64,000 bases of DNA from Chryseobacterium sp. OV279 (GTDB taxonomy: Bacteria; Bacteroidota; Bacteroidia; Flavobacteriales; Weeksellaceae), in assembly GCF_900128945.1 (NCBI RefSeq), contig NZ_FQUD01000004.1, forward strand, positions 186,001-250,000, read 5' to 3'. Positions within the stretch are counted from its first letter, which is position 1. Each line of letters opens with the position of its first letter. Made by a program: the position numbers and the translations under genes. Under the pieces are notes generated by a model. It had not been told where the DNA came from and searched no databases. It saw only the letters and a list, made by a program, of their open reading frames with translations. Below, piece after piece: positions 50,328-59,378 of this stretch.

Positions 50328-51158
50328 ATGAAAGTTTCAGAGCATTTTATTAAGAAAATCCTTGAAAAAAAGCAGAGCAGTTCTCAGGGATTCTTTGACA
50401 AAAGTAAGATGGAGAGTTTTGTTACGGACCTGTATAATATCCTGTTTCTTCCGGAAAAAATCAATACGGAAGATCAGCTTCATGACAGGTTTGAAAATGT
50501 GCAGACAATTCTTTTTGATCTGATAAAGAATGCTTCGGAAGATGAGGTTTTTGGTAAAGAACAGACTGACAGCTTCTTTCTTACATTGCCTGATATCTAC
50601 AGCACACTGATTCTGGATGCCGAATCTATTTTAGAATTTGATCCCGCTACAGAATCTCTGGAAGAAATCCTCCTCTCATATCCCGGCTTTTTTGCCACGT
50701 ATGTGTACAGGATCTCCCACGAGCTCTGGATTCAAAAGGTAAAAGTTCTGCCCCGTGTGATATCAGAGTATGCCCACAGCAAAACCGGAATAGACATCCA
50801 TCCGGGAGCGGTGATTGGAAAATATTTCTTTATCGACCACGGAACCGGAATTGTAATTGGAGAAACAACGGAGATCGGAAACCATGTCAAACTGTATCAG
50901 GGCGTAACGCTCGGAGCCTTGAATGTTTCAAAGGATAAAGCCAATGAGAAAAGGCATCCCAATATTGAAGACCATGTCATTATTTATTCCGGAGCCACTA
51001 TTTTGGGTGGGAATACAACCATAGGAAGAGACAGCATCATCGGAGGAAATGTATGGATCACACAAAACGTTCCTTCCGGCTCTCTGGTCTATCATAAAAG
51101 TGAAATAAAAATAAAAGATAACGGAACTCTTCCTGAATCTTTAACATTTGTGATATAA
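50328..51158 (+). CDS. cysE: Serine O-acetyltransferase
   Basis: The 276-residue protein has the left-handed beta-helix hexapeptide domain: GIDIHPGAVIGKYFFIDHG, TGIVIGETTEIGNHVKLYQG, VTLGALNVSKDKANEKRHP and the C-terminal NGTLPESLTFVI. It acetylates L-serine for cysteine synthesis. The longer N-terminal part resembles SatA/EpsC-type CysE. It starts 4 bases after cysN. Confidence 0.94.
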   Translation: MKVSEHFIKKILEKKQSSSQGFFDKSKMESFVTDLYNILFLPEKINTEDQLHDRFENVQTILFDLIKNASEDEVFGKEQTDSFFLTLPDIYSTLILDAESILEFDPATESLEEILLSYPGFFATYVYRISHELWIQKVKVLPRVISEYAHSKTGIDIHPGAVIGKYFFIDHGTGIVIGETTEIGNHVKLYQGVTLGALNVSKDKANEKRHPNIEDHVIIYSGATILGGNTTIGRDSIIGGNVWITQNVPSGSLVYHKSEIKIKDNGTLPESLTFVI

Positions 51159-51191
51159 AAACAACAAAAAACAATATAAAATTGAATCGGT

Positions 51192-52103
51192 ATGAAGTTC
51201 CAAAACACACTAGAAACCATCGGAAATACCCCGGTCGTAAAAATTAATAAGCTTTTTGATACCGGACATGAAGTCTGGATCAAACTGGAAAAAGCCAATC
51301 CCGGAGGAAGCATCAAAGACAGAATTGCTTTATCCATGATAGAAGATGCTGAAGCTAAAGGCTTGCTGAACGAAAACAGCGTCATTATAGAACCTACCAG
51401 CGGAAATACAGGCATTGGACTTGCTCTTGTTGCTGCTGTAAAAAACTATAAGCTTATTCTGGTGATGCCCGAAAGTATGAGTTTGGAACGCCGGAAAATT
51501 ATGGAATCTTACGGAGCAGAATTCGTTCTGACTCCAAGAGAAAAAGGAATGAAAGGAGCCATTGAAAAAGCGGAAGAACTGGCAAAAGAAACTCCAAATT
51601 CATGGATCCCAAGACAGTTTGACAATCCTGCTAACGTTAAAGTTCATGCTGAAACCACTGCTCAGGAAATTCTGAAAGACTTTCCGGAAGGACTGGACTA
51701 CCTGATCACAGGGGTAGGAACCGGCGGACACATCACAGGACTTGCACAGGTATTGAAGCAGAAATATCCTAACCTTAAAGTGATTGCTGTAGAACCAGAA
51801 TTATCCCCGGTTCTTAGTGGAGGAGCTCCGGCACCACATCCGCTGCAGGGCTTGGGAGCGGGATTTGTTCCGTCAATCCTTGATACCGGACTGCTGGACG
51901 AAATTGTACAGATCAATAAAGACGAAGCTTTTGAATTCACTAAAGAAGCCGCTAAAAGAGAAGGCCTGTTTGTGGGAATTTCTACAGGAGCTGCTTTAGC
52001 TGCAGTTGCGAAAAAACTTCCTCAGATCCCTGCAGGAGCCACTGTACTTACCGTGAATTATGACACGGGCGAAAGATACCTGTCCATCGAAGGACTTTTC
52101 TAG
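51192..52103 (+). CDS. cysK: Cysteine synthase (O-acetylserine sulfhydrylase)
   Basis: The 303-residue PLP protein has KANPGGSIKDRIALSM with the Schiff-base lysine, IEPTSGNTGIGLALVAAVK, ITGVGTGGHITGLAQVLK and GLFVGISTGAALAAV. It makes cysteine from O-acetylserine and sulfide, ending the pathway that this operon encodes. 33 bases separate it from cysE. Confidence 0.95.
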   Translation: MKFQNTLETIGNTPVVKINKLFDTGHEVWIKLEKANPGGSIKDRIALSMIEDAEAKGLLNENSVIIEPTSGNTGIGLALVAAVKNYKLILVMPESMSLERRKIMESYGAEFVLTPREKGMKGAIEKAEELAKETPNSWIPRQFDNPANVKVHAETTAQEILKDFPEGLDYLITGVGTGGHITGLAQVLKQKYPNLKVIAVEPELSPVLSGGAPAPHPLQGLGAGFVPSILDTGLLDEIVQINKDEAFEFTKEAAKREGLFVGISTGAALAAVAKKLPQIPAGATVLTVNYDTGERYLSIEGLF

Positions 52104-52127
52104 ATAACATCCATAAGAAGATTTAAA

Positions 52128-52973
52128 ATGAAAAAACTGAATACAACACCAAAGGTTTACCTTGTGGGTGCAGGACCCGGCGACCCTGATCTGATCACTG
52201 TAAAGGCCGTAAAAGCCATTGCCTTAGCTGATATCATCTTGTGTGACCGTCTCGTAAGTCCTGAAATAATAGACCGTTACGCGAGTAAGAATACCGAAAT
52301 CATCTATGTTGGAAAAGAATGCAGCAAAAATGCTTCTACACCTCAGACCCATATCAATACCCTGATTGTAGACTATGCTTTACAGGGGAAAACTGTGGTA
52401 AGACTCAAAGGTGGGGATATCTCCTTTTTTTCCAATGTTTTAGACGAACTGAAAGCGTTAAAAGAGTATCATATAGCCTTTGAAATTGTTCCGGGAATCA
52501 CTGCAGCATCCGGAGCAGCGGCGTATGCAGGAATACCGTTAACAGCCAGAGGATATGCGACATCCGTCCGTTTTCTGACCTATTATAAAAAAGAAATTCT
52601 AAGCGATGCTTATTGGAAAGAGCTCGGAACATCCGATGACACACTGGTTTTTTATATGTCTAAAGGAAATCTGAACAGCCTGGTAGAAAAGTTTCTGACC
52701 CTGGGCAAAACGGAAGATAAAAAAATTGCCATCATAGAGCAGGCGACTACACCTTATCAGAAAGTCTACACCTCTTCTCTAGAAGATTTTCAGCAAAACT
52801 TTGGAAATAAAGACTTTGTATCTCCGTCATTGGTGGTGATAGGGAAGGTGGTGAATCTGCATGAAGAATTTTCGTGGCTTGAATCGCCTATACAGGAAGG
52901 GATTTACTTTAAATCTGTAACGAACGGAACCTTAGTCTCCAACCATCAAAATATACTGGAATATGCTGTCTGA
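52128..52973 (+). CDS. cobA: Uroporphyrinogen-III C-methyltransferase
   Basis: The 281-residue protein has the SAM-dependent motifs VYLVGAGPGDPDLITVKAV, RLKGGDISFF and VPGITAASGAAAYAGIPLTARGYA. It makes precorrin-2 from uroporphyrinogen III for the sirohaem cofactor of CysI. The other half of CysG activity is in the fused protein at 59379. It overlaps cysJ by 11 bases. Confidence 0.94.
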   Translation: MKKLNTTPKVYLVGAGPGDPDLITVKAVKAIALADIILCDRLVSPEIIDRYASKNTEIIYVGKECSKNASTPQTHINTLIVDYALQGKTVVRLKGGDISFFSNVLDELKALKEYHIAFEIVPGITAASGAAAYAGIPLTARGYATSVRFLTYYKKEILSDAYWKELGTSDDTLVFYMSKGNLNSLVEKFLTLGKTEDKKIAIIEQATTPYQKVYTSSLEDFQQNFGNKDFVSPSLVVIGKVVNLHEEFSWLESPIQEGIYFKSVTNGTLVSNHQNILEYAV

Positions 52974-54672
52974 AACTAAATTAAAAGCCCTTAAAGAAAT
53001 ATCAGGAGATTTTTCAAGAGATGAAGCGGTCTGGGCCAGTGGTTTTCTCGCTGGAATTGCCGGAATATCTGCAGCCGTACAACATCAGATTACGTCGGAT
53101 ATTGATACCGATACCGTTTCTCCAAAGAAAATTACCCTTGCGTATGGCACTGAAACCGGAAACAGTAAGAAATTGGCAGTTGAACTTGCGGGAGTGATCA
53201 AGAAAAAAGGCGTGCAGGTAAAACTGGCAGACCTTTCCCAGTACAAACCGAAAGATTTTGCCAAAGAAGATTTGTTTTTCATCATTATCAGCACTCAGGG
53301 AGAAGGTGATCCACCTGTTCTGGCGAAGAAATTTTATGACCACATTCATGAAAATGATTTGAATATCAGTCATTTGAAATTTGGAGTTCTTGCCTTAGGA
53401 GACACCAGCTACCCTTTGTTCTGCAAAACAGGCGAAGACATCGATTCCCGTTTTGAAGTATTGGGAGCACAGCGAATTCTTCCTTTAAAAAGGTGTGATA
53501 TCGATTATGAACAGGAAGCTCATACCTGGGCCGAACATATTCTGGATGTTACCAATAAAACGAAAGAAAGCAGCCAGAAAACTACGGTTGCTGTAAAAAC
53601 ATCAACAGGAAGAAAAAAATATCAGGGAAAGATTTCAACCATCATCAATCTTAATGATATAGGCTCTGACAAGGAAACCTATCATATAGAAATAGAAACC
53701 GAAGAACCTCTGGTGTACAGTCCCGGTGATGCATTGGGCGTGATCGCTTTCAATTCAAAAGATGAGGTTGAAGAAATGATTAGCTTAACCGGAATTGATC
53801 CTGAAAAGCAGATTAAAACGGCAAAAATTACAGCCAGCGCAAAAGAATTGCTCTACAAACATCTTAATATCAGCTATCTGCTTAAAACAACAGTCGCTCA
53901 ATATGCACAGATCACAGGACATTCTATTCCGGAAGTACGATTAAGTCTTCTCGATTTGCTGAGAATTTATCCTGTAAAAAATGCGGATGAATTTGAACAG
54001 TTGATCCCTGTTTTAACCGGCCAGTCGCCGCGGTTATATTCTGTTTCTTCCTCACTGGAAGCCCACGGAGATACTGAAATTCATATCACAGTCGCTAAAT
54101 CAGAGTTTTTCATCAATGATAAAAAACAAAACGGACTGTGTAGCGGTTTTCTGGCAGAATTTAAAGAAGGAGAAGATATTGAATTTTATATTCAGGAAGC
54201 CAAACATTTCAGACTTCCCAAGCCGGAGAAAGATATCATTATGATTGGTCCGGGAACGGGTATCGCGCCTTTCAGATCTTTTCTCTACGAAAGGGATGCT
54301 GTAGGAGCAGAGGGAAGAAACTGGCTCTTTTTCGGAGACAGGACTTTCGTTTCAGATTTCCTTTACCAGGCCGAACTTCAGGATTTTCTGAAAACAGGAA
54401 CGCTGTCGCATCTTGATCTTGCTTTTTCAAGAGACACCGCCGAAAAAATATACGTTCAGCATAAACTGGAACAAAAAGCACAGGAAGTCTATCATTGGCT
54501 GGAAGGCGGAGCTTCACTTTATGTTTGCGGAGCCAAAGAACCCATGAGTAAAGACGTTGAGAAAACCATTCTGAACATTATTCAGGATAAGGGAAAACAC
54601 AGCCCGGAAGAAGCGCAGAATTATCTGGAAGAGCTGGAACTCAGCGGCAGATATGTTAAAGATGTGTATTAA
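52963..54672 (+). CDS. cysJ: Sulfite reductase flavoprotein (alpha) subunit
   Basis: The 569-residue protein has a flavodoxin domain (LAYGTETGNSKKLAVELAG; LFFIIISTQGEGDPP), a FAD-binding domain (RLYSVSSSLEAHGDTEIHIT) and a NADPH domain ending GGASLYVCGAKEPMSKDVEK and LELSGRYVKDVY. It passes electrons from NADPH through FAD and FMN to CysI. A short N-terminal region precedes the flavodoxin domain. Confidence 0.93.
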   Translation: MLSETKLKALKEISGDFSRDEAVWASGFLAGIAGISAAVQHQITSDIDTDTVSPKKITLAYGTETGNSKKLAVELAGVIKKKGVQVKLADLSQYKPKDFAKEDLFFIIISTQGEGDPPVLAKKFYDHIHENDLNISHLKFGVLALGDTSYPLFCKTGEDIDSRFEVLGAQRILPLKRCDIDYEQEAHTWAEHILDVTNKTKESSQKTTVAVKTSTGRKKYQGKISTIINLNDIGSDKETYHIEIETEEPLVYSPGDALGVIAFNSKDEVEEMISLTGIDPEKQIKTAKITASAKELLYKHLNISYLLKTTVAQYAQITGHSIPEVRLSLLDLLRIYPVKNADEFEQLIPVLTGQSPRLYSVSSSLEAHGDTEIHITVAKSEFFINDKKQNGLCSGFLAEFKEGEDIEFYIQEAKHFRLPKPEKDIIMIGPGTGIAPFRSFLYERDAVGAEGRNWLFFGDRTFVSDFLYQAELQDFLKTGTLSHLDLAFSRDTAEKIYVQHKLEQKAQEVYHWLEGGASLYVCGAKEPMSKDVEKTILNIIQDKGKHSPEEAQNYLEELELSGRYVKDVY

Positions 54673-54690
54673 ATCATTAAAGGATACGAT

Positions 54691-56364
54691 ATGACAGATA
54701 AGAATAACCTTTCGCCGGTAGAAAGGATAAAAACCGGCAGCAACGGGCTCAGGGGAACCTTAAAGGAAAGCCTTTTGGACGATTTTACCGGAGCCATCAG
54801 AGAAGATGACCAAACCCTCATCAAATTCCATGGAATGTACCAGCAGGATGACCGGGACAGGCGCGAAGAAAGAGTCGCTAAGAAACTGGAGTGGCTGTAT
54901 TCCTATATGATCAGGCTAAGACTTCCGGGAGGATTTTTAACTTCTGAACAATGGGCGGGACTTCATGAAATTGCAGAAAACCATTCCACAGGCGTGATTA
55001 AAATTACGACACGCCAGACCATTCAGCTGCATGGGATTTTAAAATCTCATGTAAGACCTACCATCCAGAATTTCAATTTACAACACTTGGATTCGATTGC
55101 GGCTTGTGGTGATGTGAACAGAAATGTAACCTGTACTTCAAATCCATCTGAATCACCATTGCATCAGGTGGTGTATGAACTGGCAGGGAAAATCAGTGAA
55201 ATGTGTCTTCCGAAAACAAAATCCTATTATGATCTGTGGATTGATGATGAGTTGTTAATCGACAGAAAAACAGAGGAAGATCCTTTGTATCAGGACAGAT
55301 ACCTGCCGAGAAAACTGAAAATCGGAATTGCCATTCCTCCCAACAATGATGTGGATGTTTTTATTAATGATATTGCCCTGATTGTCATCGTTGAAGATGA
55401 CAGAATTGTAGGTTACAATATCGCGGCCGGCGGCGGACTTGGTGCTACCCACGGAAATGATGCGACTTATGCACGTCTGGCTTCTCTTTTAGGTTTTGTA
55501 GATACAGAAGAAAAGCTGCTGAAGGCGGTCTACGAAATTATCACCGTACAGCGTGATTTCGGGAACAGGAGCGACAGAAAATTATCCAGATTAAAATATA
55601 CAATCGATAAACTGGGCATTGAAGGCTATAGAAATGAAGTTGAAAAAAGATGTGGATTTATCCTGGAACCAGCCCGTGAATTTAAGTTTGAACAGAGAAA
55701 AGACCGCTATGGCTGGACCCGAAATCATGAAGGGAAATGGTTTTACACCTTATTTGTAGAGCATGGAAGGGTTCTGGATATAGAAGAATATCCTTTAAAA
55801 TCAGGGCTGTTGAAAATAGCGGAGACAGGAAACGTGAATTTCCGGTTCACCTGTAATCAGAATCTGATTCTTTCTGATATCCGCGAAGAGGATAAGGCAG
55901 ACATTGAAAACCTCCTTAAAGAACATGGAATCTCTGATTATACAGAAAAAGCCAGTGCTTTGCGTAAAAACTCTGTGGCCTGTGTTGCACTGAATACCTG
56001 TTCACTGGCTTTAGCGGAAGGTCAGCGTTACCTGCCTGTTTTAGTCACCAAAATAGAACCTATTCTTGAAAAATACGGACTTCAGGACGAAGATATCACC
56101 ATCAGAATGACAGGCTGTCCAAACGGTTGCGGAAGATCACCCAATGCCGAAATAGGATTTGTAGGAACGGCTTACGGAAAATACAATCTTCATATAGGCG
56201 GCGACAGACTTGGAATGCGTCTCAATACAAAATTTAAAGAAAACATCGGCGAAGATGAAATCCTTGAAACTCTGGATGAACTTTTCGGAATTTACTTGGA
56301 AGGAAGACATTCTGAGGAAACTTTTGGAGACTTCTCTTACCGCTATTTACAAACAATACAATAA
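54691..56364 (+). CDS. cysI: Sulfite reductase hemoprotein (beta) subunit
   Basis: The 557-residue protein has the sirohaem/[4Fe-4S] motifs: CGDVNRNVTCTSNPSESPLH, KITTRQTIQLHGILKSHVRP, and the cluster ligands in SVACVALNTCSLAL (C near 431 and 437) and TGCPNGCGRSPNAEIGF (C near 476 and 480). With CysJ it reduces sulfite to sulfide. Length matches the normal subunit. The stop is followed by a Cys-rich short frame. Confidence 0.95.
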   Translation: MTDKNNLSPVERIKTGSNGLRGTLKESLLDDFTGAIREDDQTLIKFHGMYQQDDRDRREERVAKKLEWLYSYMIRLRLPGGFLTSEQWAGLHEIAENHSTGVIKITTRQTIQLHGILKSHVRPTIQNFNLQHLDSIAACGDVNRNVTCTSNPSESPLHQVVYELAGKISEMCLPKTKSYYDLWIDDELLIDRKTEEDPLYQDRYLPRKLKIGIAIPPNNDVDVFINDIALIVIVEDDRIVGYNIAAGGGLGATHGNDATYARLASLLGFVDTEEKLLKAVYEIITVQRDFGNRSDRKLSRLKYTIDKLGIEGYRNEVEKRCGFILEPAREFKFEQRKDRYGWTRNHEGKWFYTLFVEHGRVLDIEEYPLKSGLLKIAETGNVNFRFTCNQNLILSDIREEDKADIENLLKEHGISDYTEKASALRKNSVACVALNTCSLALAEGQRYLPVLVTKIEPILEKYGLQDEDITIRMTGCPNGCGRSPNAEIGFVGTAYGKYNLHIGGDRLGMRLNTKFKENIGEDEILETLDELFGIYLEGRHSEETFGDFSYRYLQTIQ

Positions 56365-56368
56365 AACT

Positions 56369-56470
56369 ATGATCAATATTCTTTACCGGCAGAAAAGTGC
56401 CAGAAAACACTACCATCATCTTTTAGGGATCCGAATGTGTGTGTGCTGTTCATTAATTGACGACGCATAA
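56369..56470 (+). CDS. Cys-rich 33-residue leader-like peptide
   Basis: Between cysI and the TonB-dependent receptor lies an ATG frame of 33 codons (stop TAA 56468-56470) ending RMCVCCSLIDDA. Three cysteines in four codons (TGT GTG TGC TGT) are the kind of run by which ribosomes could sense cysteine supply. It begins 4 bases after the cysI stop and ends 29 bases before the receptor start (GTG 56500). It has no membrane or signal sequence. No intrinsic terminator is visible in the 29-base gap, so any control would be translational or Rho-type. It may also simply be a chance frame. Confidence 0.45.
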   Translation: MINILYRQKSARKHYHHLLGIRMCVCCSLIDDA

Positions 56471-56499
56471 ATCATTTTTAACCCTAAAATTTTAAACAA

Positions 56500-59376
56500 G
56501 TGAAATCCATATCCCACCAATATCTTAAGCAGAGAATAAGTCTTATCTTATTCCTTACCCTTTCTTTTACTGCCGTTTTACAGGCACAGCAGCTTATCGA
56601 AGTAAGCGGAATCATTAAACATACGGACACCCATAAAGGCATTGCCGGAGTACAGGTCCAGGTAGAACATACTCAGGACACGGCAGTAACCGATCAGGAA
56701 GGAAATTTTAACCTGAGAACAAGAGTGAAAATTCCTTTCAGAATTGTAGTGACCAAGGAAGGATTCGCAGCTCATACTGCCGAAATACTTTCATTGTCCA
56801 GTAAAATTGCTATCGAATTAAATCCACAGAATACCATCATCAATGAAGTGGTTATTTCAGCTTCCCGAGTTCCGGAAAAAATTCTGAGATCACCGATTGC
56901 GATTGAAAAAATTGATATTAAAACCATCCGGGAAAGTCCCGCAGCCTCATTCTACGAAACATTAGAGAATGTGAAGGGATTACAGCTTTTAACCTCAAGC
57001 CTTACTTTAAAAGTTCCCAACTCGAGAGGATTCAATTCTCCAAATAACTTCCGCTTTATGCAGCTGGTGGATGGAGTAGATGTACAGTCCGCCACGCTAG
57101 GTGTTCCGCTGGGAAATGCCATAGGTCCCACAGAATTGGATATCCAGTCTATGGAGATTACGCCCGGAGCGGCTTCTGCGCTGTATGGAATGAATGCTGT
57201 TAACGGATTGGCGAGTCTTCAGACCAAAGATCCGTTTACTTCGGAAGGCGTAAGTCTGTATTTCAGAGGTGGAGTAAATCATGTCGATAATGTGAATCAC
57301 AAAACGGCTGCTTTGGGCGAAAGTGCAGTGAGAATTGCAAAAGTCATCAATAAAAACTTTGCTGTAAAGGTCAATGCTTCCTATTTCAGCGGCGTAGACT
57401 GGATCTCGGATAACCGCACAGATCAGAACCCCAATTCACTGATTACAGCAAATCCCAATTTTTCTCTCACCAATAATCCCGCAGAAGATCTCTGGAATAA
57501 ATACGGTGACGAAAGAAACAACAGGACATCGGTAAAAGTGAATTACAATGGAAAGCCAACCACTTTTAATGTATCAAGAACAGGCTATTACGAAAAGGAT
57601 CTGATAAGTCCTGAAGTGAAGAATATAAAGTTTGATGCAGGATTATACTATCGTTTCGGAGATCAGTGGAGAACATCGTATGTCTACCGTTATGGATTGC
57701 TGGACGGCACTTTTCAGCGGGGGAACAAGATCCGTCTTCAGAATGCAACGGTTCAGAACCATAAAGTAGAGCTGACAGGTAAAGAATTGACATTCAGAGC
57801 CTATGTTTCCATAGAGAATACCGGAGATTCTTATAATCTGAAGCCTTTGGCTGATAATCTGGATCTTACGAATCTTTCCAATACCAACTGGAGGAATATC
57901 TTTCAGACGACTTTACAGGACAGGCTTAATTCAGGAGTCAATCTGAATGATGCTTTTATTCTGGCGAGGCAGGCAGCAGATAAAAACAGAGTGATTCCGG
58001 GGACAGCGGCATTTGAGCAGTTAAAAAACACCATTATCGGGATTAATAACTGGGATTCAGCCAATTCCGGAATTGTGGGAGCGCCTGCCACAGGAGGTGC
58101 AAAGCTTGAACAGAAGTCCCGTTTTTATCAGGGCGAAATTACCTATGATTTCACGCGATTTGTAAAGGTTTTCAGCTTTCTTGCAGGAGCAGATTACCGA
58201 CTTTACAGCATCACACCTGACGGAAATAACTTTGTTGATTTTGACAGACCAGTTAGCGAAAGAAATATTCCTCTGTCTGACGGAACCTTCGGGAACAATG
58301 TTATTTATCAGAAATACGGTGCATTTGTCCAGCTTACCAAGCTTTTTTTCCAGGATAAATTAAAAGTGAATCTGGCCCTTCGCGCAGATAGAAATCCTGA
58401 GTTTGACACAAAATTAAACCCAAGACTGAGCGTGGTTTATTCTCCGGTTAATGAGCATAATTTCAGAGCTTCTTTCCAAAATGGCTATCGTTTTCCTTCT
58501 TTATTTGAAGCATTGTCATTCGTTAATAACGGGAATGTAAGAAGAGTAGGCGGGCTTACCAAAGCTAATGATGGACTGGGTTATCTTGAAAACTCCTATA
58601 CGCTGGCTTCTATCGATCAGTTTATTTCTGCCGTGAATAAAGACGTAGACGGAGGAACAAACCAAAATCAGTCTGCATTGAAAAACAGAAATATTTTAAC
58701 GGCGGCCAATCTTCCCAAATTACAGCCGGAAAAGGTGACGTCTTTTGAAATTGGGTATAAATCAGCCCTTTTCAATAGCAGACTGGTTATCGACTGGGAT
58801 TTTTACTACAACATCTATGAAGGTTTTCTGGGACAGGTGGAAGTAGCGGTACCCAAAAATGAAAATATCGGAAGCGATAATGCGGTCTTAGCGATGCTGG
58901 ACAGAAGTAAGCAGGACCGGTACAGAGTATATACCAACAGTACCAGTAAGTACAAAAGTTTTGGTACTTCTTTAGGCATCCGTTATAACCTCGTGAAAAA
59001 TTATAATGTCAATGTAAACGTGTCTTATAACGACCTTATTTCAACCAATACTTCAGATCTGTTTATTACAGCTTTTAATACGCCTAAGTGGGCGGTCAAT
59101 CTAAGTGTTGGAAACAGGGAAATTATCAAAAACATCGGATTTACAGTGGCCGCAAGATGGCAGGACAGTTTCTTATGGGAAAGTCCGCTGGCTTCCGGAA
59201 ATATTCCTTCCTACTATACCATTGATGCTCAGGCAACATGGAGAATCCCTGAAATAAAAGCCAGCGTTAAAATCGGAGCGACCAATCTTCTTAACCGCCG
59301 ATACCTTCAATATGCCGCAGGACCTGAGGTGGGAGGACTGTATTATCTGGCATTCACCTATGATCTAAAACTTTAA
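56500..59376 (+). CDS. TonB-dependent receptor
   Basis: The 958-residue protein starts at GTG 56500 with a signal peptide (ISLILFLTLSFTAVLQAQ), a carboxypeptidase-like domain (ISGI-like, GIAGVQVQVEHTQDTAV), a plug (EVVISASRVPEKILRSPIAI; GFNSPNNFRFMQLVDGVDV) and a 22-strand barrel ending GLYYLAFTYDLKL. In this operon it presumably imports a sulfur source such as a sulfonate or sulfate ester, powered by a TonB-ExbB system such as that at 12.8 kb. Ligand not visible. Confidence 0.9.
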   Translation: MKSISHQYLKQRISLILFLTLSFTAVLQAQQLIEVSGIIKHTDTHKGIAGVQVQVEHTQDTAVTDQEGNFNLRTRVKIPFRIVVTKEGFAAHTAEILSLSSKIAIELNPQNTIINEVVISASRVPEKILRSPIAIEKIDIKTIRESPAASFYETLENVKGLQLLTSSLTLKVPNSRGFNSPNNFRFMQLVDGVDVQSATLGVPLGNAIGPTELDIQSMEITPGAASALYGMNAVNGLASLQTKDPFTSEGVSLYFRGGVNHVDNVNHKTAALGESAVRIAKVINKNFAVKVNASYFSGVDWISDNRTDQNPNSLITANPNFSLTNNPAEDLWNKYGDERNNRTSVKVNYNGKPTTFNVSRTGYYEKDLISPEVKNIKFDAGLYYRFGDQWRTSYVYRYGLLDGTFQRGNKIRLQNATVQNHKVELTGKELTFRAYVSIENTGDSYNLKPLADNLDLTNLSNTNWRNIFQTTLQDRLNSGVNLNDAFILARQAADKNRVIPGTAAFEQLKNTIIGINNWDSANSGIVGAPATGGAKLEQKSRFYQGEITYDFTRFVKVFSFLAGADYRLYSITPDGNNFVDFDRPVSERNIPLSDGTFGNNVIYQKYGAFVQLTKLFFQDKLKVNLALRADRNPEFDTKLNPRLSVVYSPVNEHNFRASFQNGYRFPSLFEALSFVNNGNVRRVGGLTKANDGLGYLENSYTLASIDQFISAVNKDVDGGTNQNQSALKNRNILTAANLPKLQPEKVTSFEIGYKSALFNSRLVIDWDFYYNIYEGFLGQVEVAVPKNENIGSDNAVLAMLDRSKQDRYRVYTNSTSKYKSFGTSLGIRYNLVKNYNVNVNVSYNDLISTNTSDLFITAFNTPKWAVNLSVGNREIIKNIGFTVAARWQDSFLWESPLASGNIPSYYTIDAQATWRIPEIKASVKIGATNLLNRRYLQYAAGPEVGGLYYLAFTYDLKL

Positions 59377-59378
59377 AT

